This document shows positions 40,634 through 49,642 of a stretch of DNA of 64,000 nt, one piece after another. The stretch spans positions 1 to 64,000 of the forward strand of contig NZ_FMWG01000002.1 of the NCBI RefSeq assembly GCF_900102795.1. Reading direction: 5' to 3'. The notes beneath the pieces were generated by a model. That model searched no databases. It was not told the origin of the DNA and saw only the letters and a list, made by a program, of their open reading frames with translations. The position numbers and the translations under genes are program-made. The DNA comes from Epibacterium ulvae (GTDB lineage: Bacteria > Pseudomonadota > Alphaproteobacteria > Rhodobacterales > Rhodobacteraceae). Every line of letters begins with the position of its first letter. The first letter of the stretch is position 1.

Positions 40634-41521
40634 ATGGATCAGTTAAAGCCGGATATCTGGCGGGATCTCGCCGTGTTGCTCGCTGTTGGAGAGGCGAAGT
40701 CATCTTTTGGTGCGTCTCGTCTCTTGGGTATTAGCAATGATGCTGTTGAAATGCGGGTTGATCAACTTGAAACCCGCATAGGGGCAGCTTTGGTCAATCG
40801 CAGTACACCGCGCTGGGTTTTGACGGATGCGGGCAAAGGGTTGGTTGAAAAAACACGCAGTATTGTAAATTTGGTAGAACGTGGAACTGTGGGTGAGAGG
40901 GCCGATAAGAATACCCCTGTACCGCTTGTATTGAGTTGTCCCGACTTATTCTTCGAATTTTTGTTGTTGCCACTGTGGTATCGGATTGAGACAAAACTGC
41001 CTGACATCCCTATCAAGCTTGAAACCCTGCAAGGGGTCACCGCTAAACCGGACAGCACTTGCGACCTTGCTCTTTGCCTTGGGCGTGCGGGACAGGCTGA
41101 TGCTGTTGGAGCCAAGATTGGGGACGTGCGGTTTGCGCTTTATGCGCATCGTAGCCTTCTTGGTTCAAATACGCGTGCAAACACGCCAAGCCATTTCACA
41201 GTAGAAGCAGCTGAATTGAACGTGCCAGATCTGGTCTGGCCCGGCGGTAAAACCACACGGCGTGTTGTGTGTAATGATCTTTTGTCGGTGGTAACAGCTG
41301 TGAAGTCGGGGCGGGGCATTGGCATTTTGCCACGATTCATCGGAGACAACGATCCAGTACTGGTTCCTTTGGAAGGGGCAGATGTTGCACCTTTAACGTT
41401 GTCGATTTTGAGCATGAGGGGCAATGCTGCGAAGCCAGAGGTTCAAACGCTGCGCACTTTACTAGCGCGTGAAATCGCACAGGTGCTTGATGATCGAACG
41501 ATTGGAGCACAGCAAGGTTAA
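40634..41521 (+). CDS. LysR-family transcription regulator
   Basis: This 295-aa protein has an N-terminal winged helix-turn-helix: WRDLAVLLAVGEAKSSFGAS, then RLLGISNDAVEMRVDQLETR and LVNRSTPRWVLTDAGK. An effector domain follows, with KSGRGIGILPRFIGDNDPVL near residue 225-245. The start follows a weakly marked upstream region. It precedes an EamA transporter in the same direction, 144 bp away, so it may regulate that gene or itself. The inducer is unknown. Confidence 0.88.
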   Translation: MDQLKPDIWRDLAVLLAVGEAKSSFGASRLLGISNDAVEMRVDQLETRIGAALVNRSTPRWVLTDAGKGLVEKTRSIVNLVERGTVGERADKNTPVPLVLSCPDLFFEFLLLPLWYRIETKLPDIPIKLETLQGVTAKPDSTCDLALCLGRAGQADAVGAKIGDVRFALYAHRSLLGSNTRANTPSHFTVEAAELNVPDLVWPGGKTTRRVVCNDLLSVVTAVKSGRGIGILPRFIGDNDPVLVPLEGADVAPLTLSILSMRGNAAKPEVQTLRTLLAREIAQVLDDRTIGAQQG

Positions 41522-41665
41522 AGCGTGCTTCCTGCATAACATCAGGCAGTAATTTCGTTCACAAAGCAGTGCGGCGCGTTGCATGGGGTCACTCTGAAGT
41601 GGTACCGCTCGGGCCGATACGGCAGGCTTCTACATCGATTTTCCAGGCCTGACAGGAGGTTCAAG

Positions 41666-42544
41666 ATGCGTCTGGTTTTTCTGACATGTATTGTCATGCT
41701 TGCGTTTGCTGCAAATTCAGTTTTAGGGCGTGCCGCCATTGGCAATCATCTGATGGACGCAACCGGTTTTGGACTTGTGCGACTATTGTCTGGGACAGCG
41801 GCTTTGCTTTTACTTTGTCAGATACAGAGAAAACTGATTGTACAGCCATGGCAGCAAAGCCTTGCAGGGGCGTCAGCTTTGACCCTGTATATGGTTGGGT
41901 TTTCTCTGGCATATAAAGATTTGGATGCTGGTTTGGGGGCTTTGGTCCTATTTGGGGTGGTGCAAATCACCATGTTTGCCTGGGGGGCATTCACTGGTCA
42001 GCGCAGCACATCCATTCAGCTTTTAGGCGCTGCACTGGCTCTGATTGGTCTGGCCTACGTGGTTTGGCCGAAAGAGGACGTGAGTGTTGATCTCTGGGCT
42101 TCTGGGTTAATGGCCATGAGTGGTTTAGGATGGGGCATTTACAGTCTGCTGGGGCGCGGCAATGGGGATCCTTTGGTTGCAACCGGGATGAATTTTTTGT
42201 GGGCATCGGTTTTAATTTTGCCCATCGTGTATCTTGCGGATGGTGGGCAGGTCATGACCCTTGCTGGTGTTGTGCTTGCGGTAATTTCTGGCGCGCTGAC
42301 ATCGGGTTTGGGATATGCGCTCTGGTACCGTGTTTTGCCTCAATTACAGCCACAAGTCGCAGCGACAATACAATTGAGCGTTCCTGTGATCGCCATCTTG
42401 GCTGGTGCAGCGGTGTTGCGTGAACCCATTGGGTTTGACTTGATCCTCGGGTCAGTGCTGGTCTTAGGTGGGATCGCGCTTGTGGTCCGCTCACCGCGCG
42501 CTTTAGCATCGCCACATACCTCTTCAAATGAGCACGCGGGCTAA
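41666..42544 (+). CDS. EamA/DMT-family transporter
   Basis: This 292-aa ten-helix drug/metabolite transporter has MRLVFLTCIVMLAFAANSVL at the start. Its second EamA repeat ends GFDLILGSVLVLGGIALVV. AGGAGG lies 7 bases upstream of the chosen ATG at 41666, which fixes the start. The substrate is unknown. It follows a LysR gene and precedes a lipase with 14 bp between, so it may share a transcript with the lipase. Confidence 0.87.
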   Translation: MRLVFLTCIVMLAFAANSVLGRAAIGNHLMDATGFGLVRLLSGTAALLLLCQIQRKLIVQPWQQSLAGASALTLYMVGFSLAYKDLDAGLGALVLFGVVQITMFAWGAFTGQRSTSIQLLGAALALIGLAYVVWPKEDVSVDLWASGLMAMSGLGWGIYSLLGRGNGDPLVATGMNFLWASVLILPIVYLADGGQVMTLAGVVLAVISGALTSGLGYALWYRVLPQLQPQVAATIQLSVPVIAILAGAAVLREPIGFDLILGSVLVLGGIALVVRSPRALASPHTSSNEHAG

Positions 42545-42558
42545 CTAGATCTGTAGAC

Positions 42559-43311
42559 ATGCGTTTACGGTCTTTGTTGTCACTCATCGCTGGTGTTGTG
42601 CTTTGTGCGCCCATACAGCTTCATGCAGCTCAAAAGGACTGCGTGGTCCTTTTGCATGGTCTGGCGCGGACCAAGGCCTCTTTTACCTTTATGCAAATAG
42701 CATTGGAGGAGCAGGGGTACCGGGTGGTGCGACCCAATTATCCTTCAACCAAATTTTCGGTAGAAGAGTTGAGCCGCACTGTGGTGCCCAGGGCCTTGGC
42801 CCAGTGTGGTTCTGCGCCGACCTATGCAGTGACCCATTCAATGGGAGGGATATTGTTACGTGTCTGGTTAGAGGATAATCCAGAGCTTCATCTTAAACGG
42901 GTGGTGATGCTTGCCCCGCCCAATCATGGCAGCGAAGTTGTGGATCGTTTTGGAGATTGGTGGTTGTTTGATCGCCTGAATGGTCCGGCGGGAGCAGAAC
43001 TGGGCACGGATGTCGACAGCCTTCCAAGCTCTCTCCCACCGGTGCAGTTTGAACTTGGCGTCATTGCGGGAAGGCGCAGTTTCAACCCTTTGTTTTCAAG
43101 TGTGATTCCAGGAACCGATGACGGAAAAGTTTCGGTTCAAAGTACCTATGTCGCTGGGATGCAAGCGCATATCACGCTGCCAGTGACCCATACTTATATG
43201 ATGAATGATCCTGTTGTTATTGCGCAGGTATTATCCTTTTTGAAACACGCACGATTTGACAGCAGCCTCAGATGGGGGCAATCCCTGCGCCAGATTCTAA
43301 ACGCTCGTTAG
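42559..43311 (+). CDS. secreted alpha/beta-hydrolase (lipase-like)
   Basis: This 250-aa protein has a signal peptide of about 23 residues (LLSLIAGVVLCAPIQLHA). Its alpha/beta-hydrolase core has the oxyanion HG at 33-34 (VVLLHGLARTK), the nucleophile Ser94 in THSMGG, an Asp in the GTDDGKVS segment and a His in LPVTHTY. The order matches bacterial lipases/esterases acting in the periplasm or outside. Its end overlaps the longer open frame of the next gene but not its chosen start. Confidence 0.85.
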   Translation: MRLRSLLSLIAGVVLCAPIQLHAAQKDCVVLLHGLARTKASFTFMQIALEEQGYRVVRPNYPSTKFSVEELSRTVVPRALAQCGSAPTYAVTHSMGGILLRVWLEDNPELHLKRVVMLAPPNHGSEVVDRFGDWWLFDRLNGPAGAELGTDVDSLPSSLPPVQFELGVIAGRRSFNPLFSSVIPGTDDGKVSVQSTYVAGMQAHITLPVTHTYMMNDPVVIAQVLSFLKHARFDSSLRWGQSLRQILNAR

Positions 43312-43340
43312 GCGATGTAATGGATGGTGCGACAAGATAT

Positions 43341-44492
43341 ATGGCAAACCTTGAATTGACCCTCACCGGGGCTGATGTGCTGCATGAGACAGGGCTTGAA
43401 CGTGCAAGTTCACTGACGTTCTCTGATGGGGTTATTCAGGCTGAACAGGTAAAGCGACAGGTCGATCTTAGCGGCTATATCGTTGTGCCTGGCATTGTTG
43501 ATGTACACGGAGACGGGTTCGAACGCCATCTTGCGCCGCGCCGCGGTGCAATGAAGCAAATGGACGAAGGGGTGCTTGCCGCAGAAGCGGAGCTTGCAGC
43601 CAATGGGATTTCCACGGCAGTCTTGGCCCAGTTTTATTCATGGGAAGGCGGGCTGCGTGCTCCAGATTACGCGGCTCAGGTCTTTGCGGCGATCAAATCT
43701 GTCAGGTCGAACGTCGTCACTGACCTGATGGCACAGCTGCGGTTTGAAACACATATGCTGGATGACTACGCTGACCTTCCAGCAAAGGTGCAAGACTGGG
43801 GCGTACCTTATGTGGTGCTCAACGATCACCTTCCTCATGAACGTCTTGCTGCTGGCAAGAAGCCACCACGCATGGTGGGGCAGGCGCTTAAGGCGGGACG
43901 TAACCCTGATGTACACCTTGCAATGATGCAAGATATGCATCGCCGCCGGGATGACGTGCCCGCCGCATTGGATGACCTTTGTGCAGTGCTTGCAAAACAA
44001 GGCCTCCGTTTGGGCAGCCATGATGATCAAAGCGCGGATATGCGGGCCAAGTGGCGCGCGCGCGGTGTCACAATTTCAGAATTTCCAGAAACCCTTGAAG
44101 CGGCCGAAGCCGCACGTGTGGGGGGAGATCATATTATTCTTGGTGCTCCAAATGTGGTGCGCGGGGGCTCTCATAATGGCAATGTTTCTGCGCTTGAGCT
44201 GATCTCTATGGGACTTTGCGATGCTTTGGCGTCAGATTACCATTATCCAAGTCCGCGTCGCGCAGCCTTGATGCTTGCCCGTAGTGGTTTGTTGGATTTG
44301 GCCGGGGCTTGGAAGCTGATTTCCCAAGGGCCTGCAGATGTTTTGGGCCTCAACGATCGGGGCATTTTGGCGCCGGGGAAACGGGCAGATTTGCTGATTT
44401 TAGAAAAAGAGAGCTACCGCGTGTCTGCAACACTCTCTAAGGGGCGGGTTAGTTATTTGACAGGGGATCTGGCTGCACGGTTCATGCAATAA
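43341..44492 (+). CDS. phnM: PhnM-like amidohydrolase, orphan
   Basis: This amidohydrolase of about 383 aa matches PhnM (ribose 1-methylphosphonate 5-triphosphate diphosphatase). It has IVDVHGDGFERHLAPRRG, LRFETHMLDDYAD, YVVLNDHLP, LGSHDDQSADM, VVRGGSHNGNVSA and ASDYHYPSP. In C-P lyase operons PhnM removes diphosphate from the phosphonate intermediate. No other phn gene is nearby, so it may serve a distant operon or act on another substrate. Starts at 43320 and 43341 are both possible. The latter is preferred because the family alignment begins with LTLTGADVL. Confidence 0.82.
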   Translation: MANLELTLTGADVLHETGLERASSLTFSDGVIQAEQVKRQVDLSGYIVVPGIVDVHGDGFERHLAPRRGAMKQMDEGVLAAEAELAANGISTAVLAQFYSWEGGLRAPDYAAQVFAAIKSVRSNVVTDLMAQLRFETHMLDDYADLPAKVQDWGVPYVVLNDHLPHERLAAGKKPPRMVGQALKAGRNPDVHLAMMQDMHRRRDDVPAALDDLCAVLAKQGLRLGSHDDQSADMRAKWRARGVTISEFPETLEAAEAARVGGDHIILGAPNVVRGGSHNGNVSALELISMGLCDALASDYHYPSPRRAALMLARSGLLDLAGAWKLISQGPADVLGLNDRGILAPGKRADLLILEKESYRVSATLSKGRVSYLTGDLAARFMQ

Positions 44493-44520
44493 AAAAGGCT
44501 GCACAAATTGTGCAGCCTCA
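44491..44520 (-). terminator. terminator between convergent phnM and purK
   Basis: AGGCTGCACAA-A-TTGTGCAGCCT is a long stem between the two stops. On the minus strand it is followed by TTTTTT, so it primarily ends the purEK transcript. The plus strand lacks a T-run. Confidence 0.85.
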
Positions 44521-44544
44521 GTAGATGATCTTTGATCAGAGATC

Positions 44545-45630
44545 TTATCTATTAGGTCGTTTAGAGGGCTGAATGCGGTTTACATGCCCCATTTTGCGGC
44601 CAGGTTTTGCTTCGGATTTGCCGTATAGATGTACGGCGCAGTCCGCTTGTTTCACCAGAGCGGGCACTCGATCCATATCATCGCCGATCAGGTTTTCCAT
44701 GATTACATCCGCATGGCGCTGTCCATTGCCCAAGGGCCAGCCAACGATTGCGCGGATATGTTGCTCGAACTGATCTACCGTGCAGCCATTTTGTGTCCAG
44801 TGGCCTGAATTATGGACGCGTGGTGCGATTTCATTAACGATAAGCCCTTGAGGCGTGACAAAAAGCTCCACGCCCATGACGCCAACGTATTCAAGTGCAT
44901 TCAATATCTTACTGGCCAACAGAACAGCATCCATACGTTGACTTTGGTTCAGGCGGGCTGGCACAGTTGTTGTGTGCAAAATACCGTCGCGATGCACGTT
45001 TTCGCCGGGATCAAAGCAAGACACTTCCCCCGATAAGCCGCGTGCAGCAATAACCGAAACCTCATGGCTGAAGCTGACAAACCCTTCCAAAATAGCCGGA
45101 GCGCCCTCCATGTCAGAAAGTGCTGCGGGTGCGTCGCTTTCTTGCATAATGCGGGCCTGACCTTTGCCATCATAGCCAAAGCGGCGGGTCTTTAGAATGG
45201 AGGGTGCCGAGATATCTTGCAGGGCTTGTTCTAGACCTGCTGCATCAGGAACATCGGCGAATGGCGCTGTTTGGAGACCCAGATCCTGAAGGAATGTCTT
45301 TTCTGTCAATCGATCCTGACTTACGCGGAGTGCTTCACGGCCCGGACGAATGGGCTTTAGGTCTTCCAGTAGGTCCAATGCCGAGGTCGGAATATTCTCA
45401 AACTCATAGGTGATGACATCAACTGTGCCTGCAAAGGCGCGGAGGGCGTCCGCGTCTTCATAGGTGGCGCATGTGATTTGATCCGCAACATGGCTTGCAG
45501 GTGGATTTGTGCTTGGCTCAAACACGTGCGTTCTAAAACCAAGACGGGACGCTGCGACAGATAGCATACGCCCCAATTGTCCACCGCCCAAGATACCAAT
45601 GGTTGCGCCGGTCGGAAGTGCGTCAGTCAT
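44545..45630 (-). CDS. purK: N5-carboxyaminoimidazole ribonucleotide synthase
   Basis: This 361-aa ATP-grasp enzyme has [14 protein letters not shown] near residue 9, [26 protein letters not shown] and [14 protein letters not shown]. It carboxylates aminoimidazole ribonucleotide with ATP and bicarbonate in purine synthesis. The start at 45630 has AGAGGAA upstream and lies inside the end of purE, giving a short overlap. The frame reaches further upstream without support. Confidence 0.96.
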   Translation of the reverse strand: MTDALPTGATIGILGGGQLGRMLSVAASRLGFRTHVFEPSTNPPASHVADQITCATYEDADALRAFAGTVDVITYEFENIPTSALDLLEDLKPIRPGREALRVSQDRLTEKTFLQDLGLQTAPFADVPDAAGLEQALQDISAPSILKTRRFGYDGKGQARIMQESDAPAALSDMEGAPAILEGFVSFSHEVSVIAARGLSGEVSCFDPGENVHRDGILHTTTVPARLNQSQRMDAVLLASKILNALEYVGVMGVELFVTPQGLIVNEIAPRVHNSGHWTQNGCTVDQFEQHIRAIVGWPLGNGQRHADVIMENLIGDDMDRVPALVKQADCAVHLYGKSEAKPGRKMGHVNRIQPSKRPNR

Positions 45631-46111
45631 CAATGGGTTCCTCTGGGATTGATGCAGAAAGTGCCTCACGCCATGCGTCTAAGCGCTGGGCGAGGTCCTT
45701 GTCTTGCAGGGCCAAGATACCGGCTGCCATCAAACCTGCGTTTGCAGCGCCAGCGGCACCGATGGCCATAGTCGCGACAGGGAAGCCTTTGGGCATTTGA
45801 ACGATGGAATAAAGTGAATCCACACCAGACAAAGCGCGGGTCTGAACCGGGACCCCAACTACAGGGACACGTGTTTTGGAGGCCACCATGCCCGGTAGAT
45901 GTGCCGCGCCGCCTGCACCTGCTATGATCACTTGCAATCCACGTTCGGCAGCTTTTTTGCCATACTCCCACAGACGGTCCGGCGTGCGATGTGCCGATAC
46001 AATCTTGGCTTCATATGGGACGCCCAGGTCGTCCAGAATGGTGGCTGCTTCTTTCATCGTGGGCCAATCGGATTGGCTGCCCATGATGATCCCTACTTTG
46101 ATCTCGGTCAT
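45623..46111 (-). CDS. purE: N5-carboxyaminoimidazole ribonucleotide mutase
   Basis: This 162-aa protein has [32 protein letters not shown] and [18 protein letters not shown], the PurE class I signatures. It moves the carboxyl group of N5-CAIR to give CAIR, after the PurK step. It precedes and overlaps purK, the standard purE-purK operon. Confidence 0.97.
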   Translation of the reverse strand: MTEIKVGIIMGSQSDWPTMKEAATILDDLGVPYEAKIVSAHRTPDRLWEYGKKAAERGLQVIIAGAGGAAHLPGMVASKTRVPVVGVPVQTRALSGVDSLYSIVQMPKGFPVATMAIGAAGAANAGLMAAGILALQDKDLAQRLDAWREALSASIPEEPIDD

Positions 46112-46211
46112 GTATACGCCCCTATGGAAGGAGCGCGAACTCTAGCCATTTTTGCCTAAATAGCAAGGTTTCACCGTAGGATGGCTGGGGGAATCAAGAC
46201 CGTCAGGAAAG

Positions 46212-46343
46212 ATGAATATGACAAAGCATCTAAAAGCTGTTCATCGAGAGCATGGCGATAACATCGTGATAGATGTTTTGCGAATATGGGTTTTTGAAAC
46301 GAAAAGAGTTTCAGAGCATGGAAGCGGTCCATTCTGGACCTAA
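46212..46343 (+). CDS. possible small protein, 43 aa
   Basis: Not recognised. A frame starting MNMTKHLKAVHREHG runs to a TAA. AGGAAAG lies 9 bases before its second ATG (46218), making translation plausible. The composition is ordinary (charged, one hydrophobic VIDVLRIWVF stretch). It sits alone between purE and a convergent ydcH-type gene. It may be a chance frame. Confidence 0.25.
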   Translation: MNMTKHLKAVHREHGDNIVIDVLRIWVFETKRVSEHGSGPFWT

Positions 46344-46365
46344 GCACCCATGGCAGTGGGGGCGT

Positions 46366-46590
46366 TTAGGCAATAATATCCGGGGTCAGGCGATCTTCGA
46401 TCAATGCGATCTGATCTTTCAGTACCAATTTTTGCTTCTTCAGACGGCGTATCGTCAGCTGATCGCTGATCGGCCGCTCCTGAAGGGCAATAATTGCCTC
46501 GTCTAGATCCCGGTGTTGCCTGCGGAACACTTCCAGTTCGACTTTCAGGACATCATCCGTTTTCATCGAAATTTCAGTAGGCGCGTTCAT
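46366..46590 (-). CDS. YdcH-family (DUF465) small protein
   Basis: This 74-aa coiled-coil protein of the DUF465 type contains LEVFRRQHRDLDEAIIAL and IRRLKKQKLVLKDQIALIED, the two-helix hairpin of the family. The function is not established. It is a single gene facing away from hsp20, and the intervening 180 bp carry a possible heat-shock promoter for hsp20. Confidence 0.85.
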   Translation of the reverse strand: MNAPTEISMKTDDVLKVELEVFRRQHRDLDEAIIALQERPISDQLTIRRLKKQKLVLKDQIALIEDRLTPDIIA

Positions 46591-46673
46591 ATGAGACTCA
46601 GTGTTTAGGAAAATGAATCGTCCTTATTTATACGCTGTTAAGGGTTTTTTCGCTAGGCCTAGGTGGGGATGAC

Positions 46674-46701
46674 CTTGTGAATTCCGCGAAACTCGCCATA
46701 T
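46674..46701 (+). promoter_or_regulatory. candidate heat-shock (RpoH) promoter of hsp20
   Basis: CTTGTG (46674-46679) and CGCCATAT (46694-46701) are separated by 14 bp. This resembles the sigma-32 pattern CTTGAA-N13/15-CCCCATNT and lies 70 bp upstream of a small heat-shock gene. The match is incomplete. Confidence 0.45.
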
Positions 46702-46770
46702 TCTTTGGTGTGGGTCGCCGTTTGGGGCCCAGTACAGGAAAGACGTCGCTTTGGATAAAGGACGAGATAC

Positions 46771-47184
46771 GTGTCGAAATTGACTTTGGGTGCCTATCCG
46801 CATCTTTTGGGGTTTGAGCAGCTGGAACGGCTTTTGGAACGCTCAGCCAAATCGGGAAACGAGGGCTATCCGCCCTATAACATTGAACAAACATCGGACT
46901 ATTCTTACCGCATTACATTGGCAGTTGCCGGGTTTGCAGAAGAAGATCTGGCAATTACGATTGAAGATCGCCAACTGGTGATCCGAGGGCGACAGCGGGA
47001 TGAAAGCGAAGGGCGTATGTTCCTGCATCGCGGAATTGCAGCGCGCCAATTTCAGCGCATGTTTGTGTTGGCGGATGGAGTCGAAGTTGGAGAGGCGATT
47101 ATGGAAAATGGCCTTTTACATGTCGATCTGACACGTTCACGACCCGAAACCGTAGTGCAGACAATTAATATCAAGAAGGGGTAA
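46771..47184 (+). CDS. Hsp20-family small heat-shock protein
   Basis: This 137-aa protein has an alpha-crystallin domain: IEQTSDYSYRITLAVAGFAE, LVIRGRQRDE, FLHRGIAARQFQRMF and the terminal VQTINIKKG. It fits the IbpA class that holds unfolded proteins for refolding. The start is GTG with GGACGAG upstream. It is followed 4 bp later by a DUF1150 gene, a pairing common in Rhodobacteraceae. Confidence 0.93.
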   Translation: MSKLTLGAYPHLLGFEQLERLLERSAKSGNEGYPPYNIEQTSDYSYRITLAVAGFAEEDLAITIEDRQLVIRGRQRDESEGRMFLHRGIAARQFQRMFVLADGVEVGEAIMENGLLHVDLTRSRPETVVQTINIKKG

Positions 47185-47188
47185 CGAT

Positions 47189-47416
47189 ATGCAGGCAACG
47201 CAAGAAAACACGCACGCAGATGATAATCGTCTTGCTTATGTAAAAACCGTTGATGTCGCGGCTTTGCCTCAAGACGTGCAAGACAGCGCTGAGGGTCATA
47301 CGCAACTCTATGCGGTTCACAATGACACCGGAGAGCAACTGGCCTTGGTTGCAGATCGTCGGCTTGCCTTTGTGCTAGCGCGACAAAATGATTACACGCC
47401 TGTCGCAGTTCATTAA
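47189..47416 (+). CDS. DUF1150-family protein
   Basis: This 75-aa protein matches the DUF1150 pattern: YVKTVDVAALPQDVQDSAEG, then LYAVHNDTGEQLALVADRRL. The family regularly follows small heat-shock genes in this order of bacteria, and its function is unknown. Four bases separate it from hsp20, and a terminator follows, so the two genes form one transcript. Confidence 0.85.
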   Translation: MQATQENTHADDNRLAYVKTVDVAALPQDVQDSAEGHTQLYAVHNDTGEQLALVADRRLAFVLARQNDYTPVAVH

Positions 47417-47444
47417 CTAAATGACATTGTAACGATACAGGAAA

Positions 47445-47467
47445 GCGGGTGAGTGCCCGCTTTTTTT
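47445..47467 (+). terminator. intrinsic terminator of hsp20-DUF1150
   Basis: GCGGGTGAGTGCCCGC forms a short stem followed by seven T residues. Confidence 0.85.
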
Positions 47468-47509
47468 GTGCAAGACCTTGTGAACAATCGGACAAAGATA
47501 GGTTGTTCT

Positions 47510-48397
47510 ATGGTCTCTAAGTATGAATTTGATTGGGTTGATGCATTTTCAGATCGCGCGTTTGGGGGTAACGGATGTGCGGTGGTTCACGGTGGCGCTG
47601 GCTTACCGGCGGATGTCTGCATGGCTTATGTGCGGGAAACTTCACTAGTTGAATGTACATTTACCGGACCGTCTGACATTGCAGATGTTAAGGTTCGTTA
47701 TTTTCTCGCAAACCGTGAAATCCCATTTGCTGGGCATCCTACAATCGCAACAGTTGAGGCGCTTCGCAGCAGAGGGCTCTTTAAGGGCACACAGGTGACA
47801 TTGGAGACTGGTGCCGGGGTCGTTGAGGTTCATTTGCACGGTGATGAAATAGAAATTATCCAGATCGCTCCGACATTTGGGCGGTTTGCCGACCCCGAAT
47901 TGGTGGCGAAGACTGTGTCCTTGCCAAAGGCCGCCATTTTGGGACGTCCTCAAATTGTCTCGACGGGCCTACCCTTTTGCATAACTGTGATTGACAGTCG
48001 TGAGCATCTGGAAGCAGCCAGATTGAATGTCGAGGGGCTTGCGATTTTGGGTCAGAGCTTTGGCGCGGATGGAATAGACGTGATGGAGCCCTTCCTTGTG
48101 ACACTTGAAGGTGCGACGACAGCAGGTGATACTTTTTCGCGGCTCCTGATGGCCCCGCCAAGCCCAGCTGAAGATCCATTTACGGGCTCCGCGACCGGGG
48201 CGATGGCTGCCTATCTGTGGCACCATGGACTTCTGAAAAAAGATCAGTTTGTCGCTGAGCAAGGTCATGGAATGGGACGCCCCGGGCAAGCGCGTGTCAC
48301 ACGTGTGGGCGCGCCTGAAGAGATGACCGGGGTCAAAGTGGCTGGCAAAGGTTATATTTTGATGCGCGGGACTGTGGAGCTACCGGACACACTGTAA
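47510..48397 (+). CDS. PhzF-family isomerase-like protein
   Basis: This 295-aa protein has the PhzF double hotdog/DapF-like fold. Segments are DWVDAFSDRAFGGNGCAVVH, LVECTFTG with the catalytic Glu, REIPFAGHPTIATVEAL and PAEDPFTGSATGAMAAYL. Family members isomerise or epimerise small molecules, and most have unknown substrates. The start at 47510 has an AGG upstream and matches the family beginning. The longer frame upstream would overlap the terminator. It is a single gene. Confidence 0.87.
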   Translation: MVSKYEFDWVDAFSDRAFGGNGCAVVHGGAGLPADVCMAYVRETSLVECTFTGPSDIADVKVRYFLANREIPFAGHPTIATVEALRSRGLFKGTQVTLETGAGVVEVHLHGDEIEIIQIAPTFGRFADPELVAKTVSLPKAAILGRPQIVSTGLPFCITVIDSREHLEAARLNVEGLAILGQSFGADGIDVMEPFLVTLEGATTAGDTFSRLLMAPPSPAEDPFTGSATGAMAAYLWHHGLLKKDQFVAEQGHGMGRPGQARVTRVGAPEEMTGVKVAGKGYILMRGTVELPDTL

Positions 48398-48447
48398 AAG
48401 CCGTCACACAAAAATACTATGCTGGACGGCGGTACAGCTGACTGCTG

Positions 48448-48487
48448 CGATGCTGGAACATTTCGATCTTAGGAGTTTCCAGCATCG
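48448..48487. repeat. inverted repeat after the PhzF gene
   Basis: CGATGCTGGAA (48448-48458) is perfectly complementary to TTCCAGCATCG (48477-48487) across an 18-nt loop. It lies between convergent genes, has no T-run, and may mark the 3' end of either transcript. Confidence 0.45.
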
Positions 48488-48680
48488 TAAAGAAAGCAAC
48501 ACGCATTTCTCGGTTTGGGGTGGCAGTTGAATACCAGCCTGTCGTCGTTGGTTTTGATGTTCACAAGAAAAGGTATTCGCTTGGCTTGATGTCTTTGACA
48601 GGCATCGTGAGCTTCGCTGCGGCCCATTTGTAATGTCTCCGATGCGGACTTTGCTACCGTTCAGGAATTGAAACCGAAAG

Positions 48681-49424
48681 TCAGTTTTTGGTTTCCAACG
48701 ACCAGCCCTGCGCTTTGACCTCAAGGGCTTCATCTCTCAGATAGAAATGAAAATGCCGGGCTCCAGACCCCTCCATCTTGACCCAAGGCGTGGGCTGCAT
48801 GTCGTCTCTGGTATCGCCTGAAATTTCGTAAAACTCGCCCCATGATGGAGCGAGCCCACTGAAACGGCATAGGCCGTCATACCATCCATGGTCATTTACT
48901 GACGTCACACGATACCGCTTGCAGTCTTCGAAGCAGACTGTAATCGCAGGTACATTCTCGTATTCACGATAGACATATGGATTTGGTCGCATATGAGCCA
49001 AGAGCGTTTTGCCGTTTTGCTCAAGCTTGAGGGCGACATCGTTTGGATGTGCGTTCCAATCTTCATTGAGGCGCGTAAATGTCGGCAGATCGTCAGTTTG
49101 GAAGTGCCAAGGCAATTCGTCTTTAGGTGTCCACGTGACGAAAAGACGATCTGGTCGCTGTGCTAATGGTCGCAGTGTGTCTGTAGGTTCGTTGATCAAT
49201 ACTGCAACACTGCCCCGCCCCGCCATCTTCCAGCCTGTCAGGCAATTCCTTATCCGTCTCCCATCGACTTGAGCAATCGACAAGTTTCGATCTGCAACCT
49301 GCAACACGTCTCCTGTTTCTGGAACATGTGTGAGCTGATCCAACATCAGTACAGTTCGAGGCTTCCCAGCTTCATCGTCTGGCAGGTTAAATACATCGGC
49401 CAGGCGACCTTTGGGTTTGCGCAT
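48681..49424 (-). CDS. conserved-looking hypothetical protein, 247 aa
   Basis: I do not recognise a family. The protein starts MRKPKGRLADVFNLPDDEAG and has GRRIRNCLTGWKMAGRGSVA, YENVPAITVCFEDCKRYRVT and a C-terminal PTPWVKMEGSGARHFHFYLR. It has no signal peptide or membrane helix. The ratio of charged to hydrophobic residues and an uninterrupted frame support a real gene. It is transcribed toward the convergent PhzF gene. The 283 bp between them hold only the inverted repeat and short dubious frames. Confidence 0.65.
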   Translation of the reverse strand: MRKPKGRLADVFNLPDDEAGKPRTVLMLDQLTHVPETGDVLQVADRNLSIAQVDGRRIRNCLTGWKMAGRGSVAVLINEPTDTLRPLAQRPDRLFVTWTPKDELPWHFQTDDLPTFTRLNEDWNAHPNDVALKLEQNGKTLLAHMRPNPYVYREYENVPAITVCFEDCKRYRVTSVNDHGWYDGLCRFSGLAPSWGEFYEISGDTRDDMQPTPWVKMEGSGARHFHFYLRDEALEVKAQGWSLETKN

Positions 49425-49590
49425 ACGGTTGCTCCACTAGTGATGGCTGCGAAGTTACCGATAATTGAAAACCTTTGAAAGCAGACACTCGGACACCGCG
49501 CAGCATTCGGTAAAATGGCCTCAAAACAAGCTTTGACCGATTGGCTTTGCCTGCGCAGTATTGCTGGGTCGGCTTGCCAGTCGTCCACAT

Positions 49591-49624
49591 AAGAAAGCCC
49601 CGCGCTTGATGGCGGGGCTTTCTG
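49591..49624 (-). terminator. intrinsic terminator of the sulfate activation gene
   Basis: AGAAAGCCCCGC (49592-49603) pairs with GCGGGGCTTTCT (49612-49623) around an 8-nt loop. On the minus strand it ends in CTTTCTTATG. It lies 19 bases beyond the stop. Confidence 0.85.
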
Positions 49625-49642
49625 AAAAGTTATCAGCTTCGC

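Noticed and set aside
48417-48506. 29-codon minus-strand frame starting MRVAFFTMLE
   Set aside because: It overlaps the inverted repeat between convergent genes. It lacks a good ribosome binding site and has no known relative.
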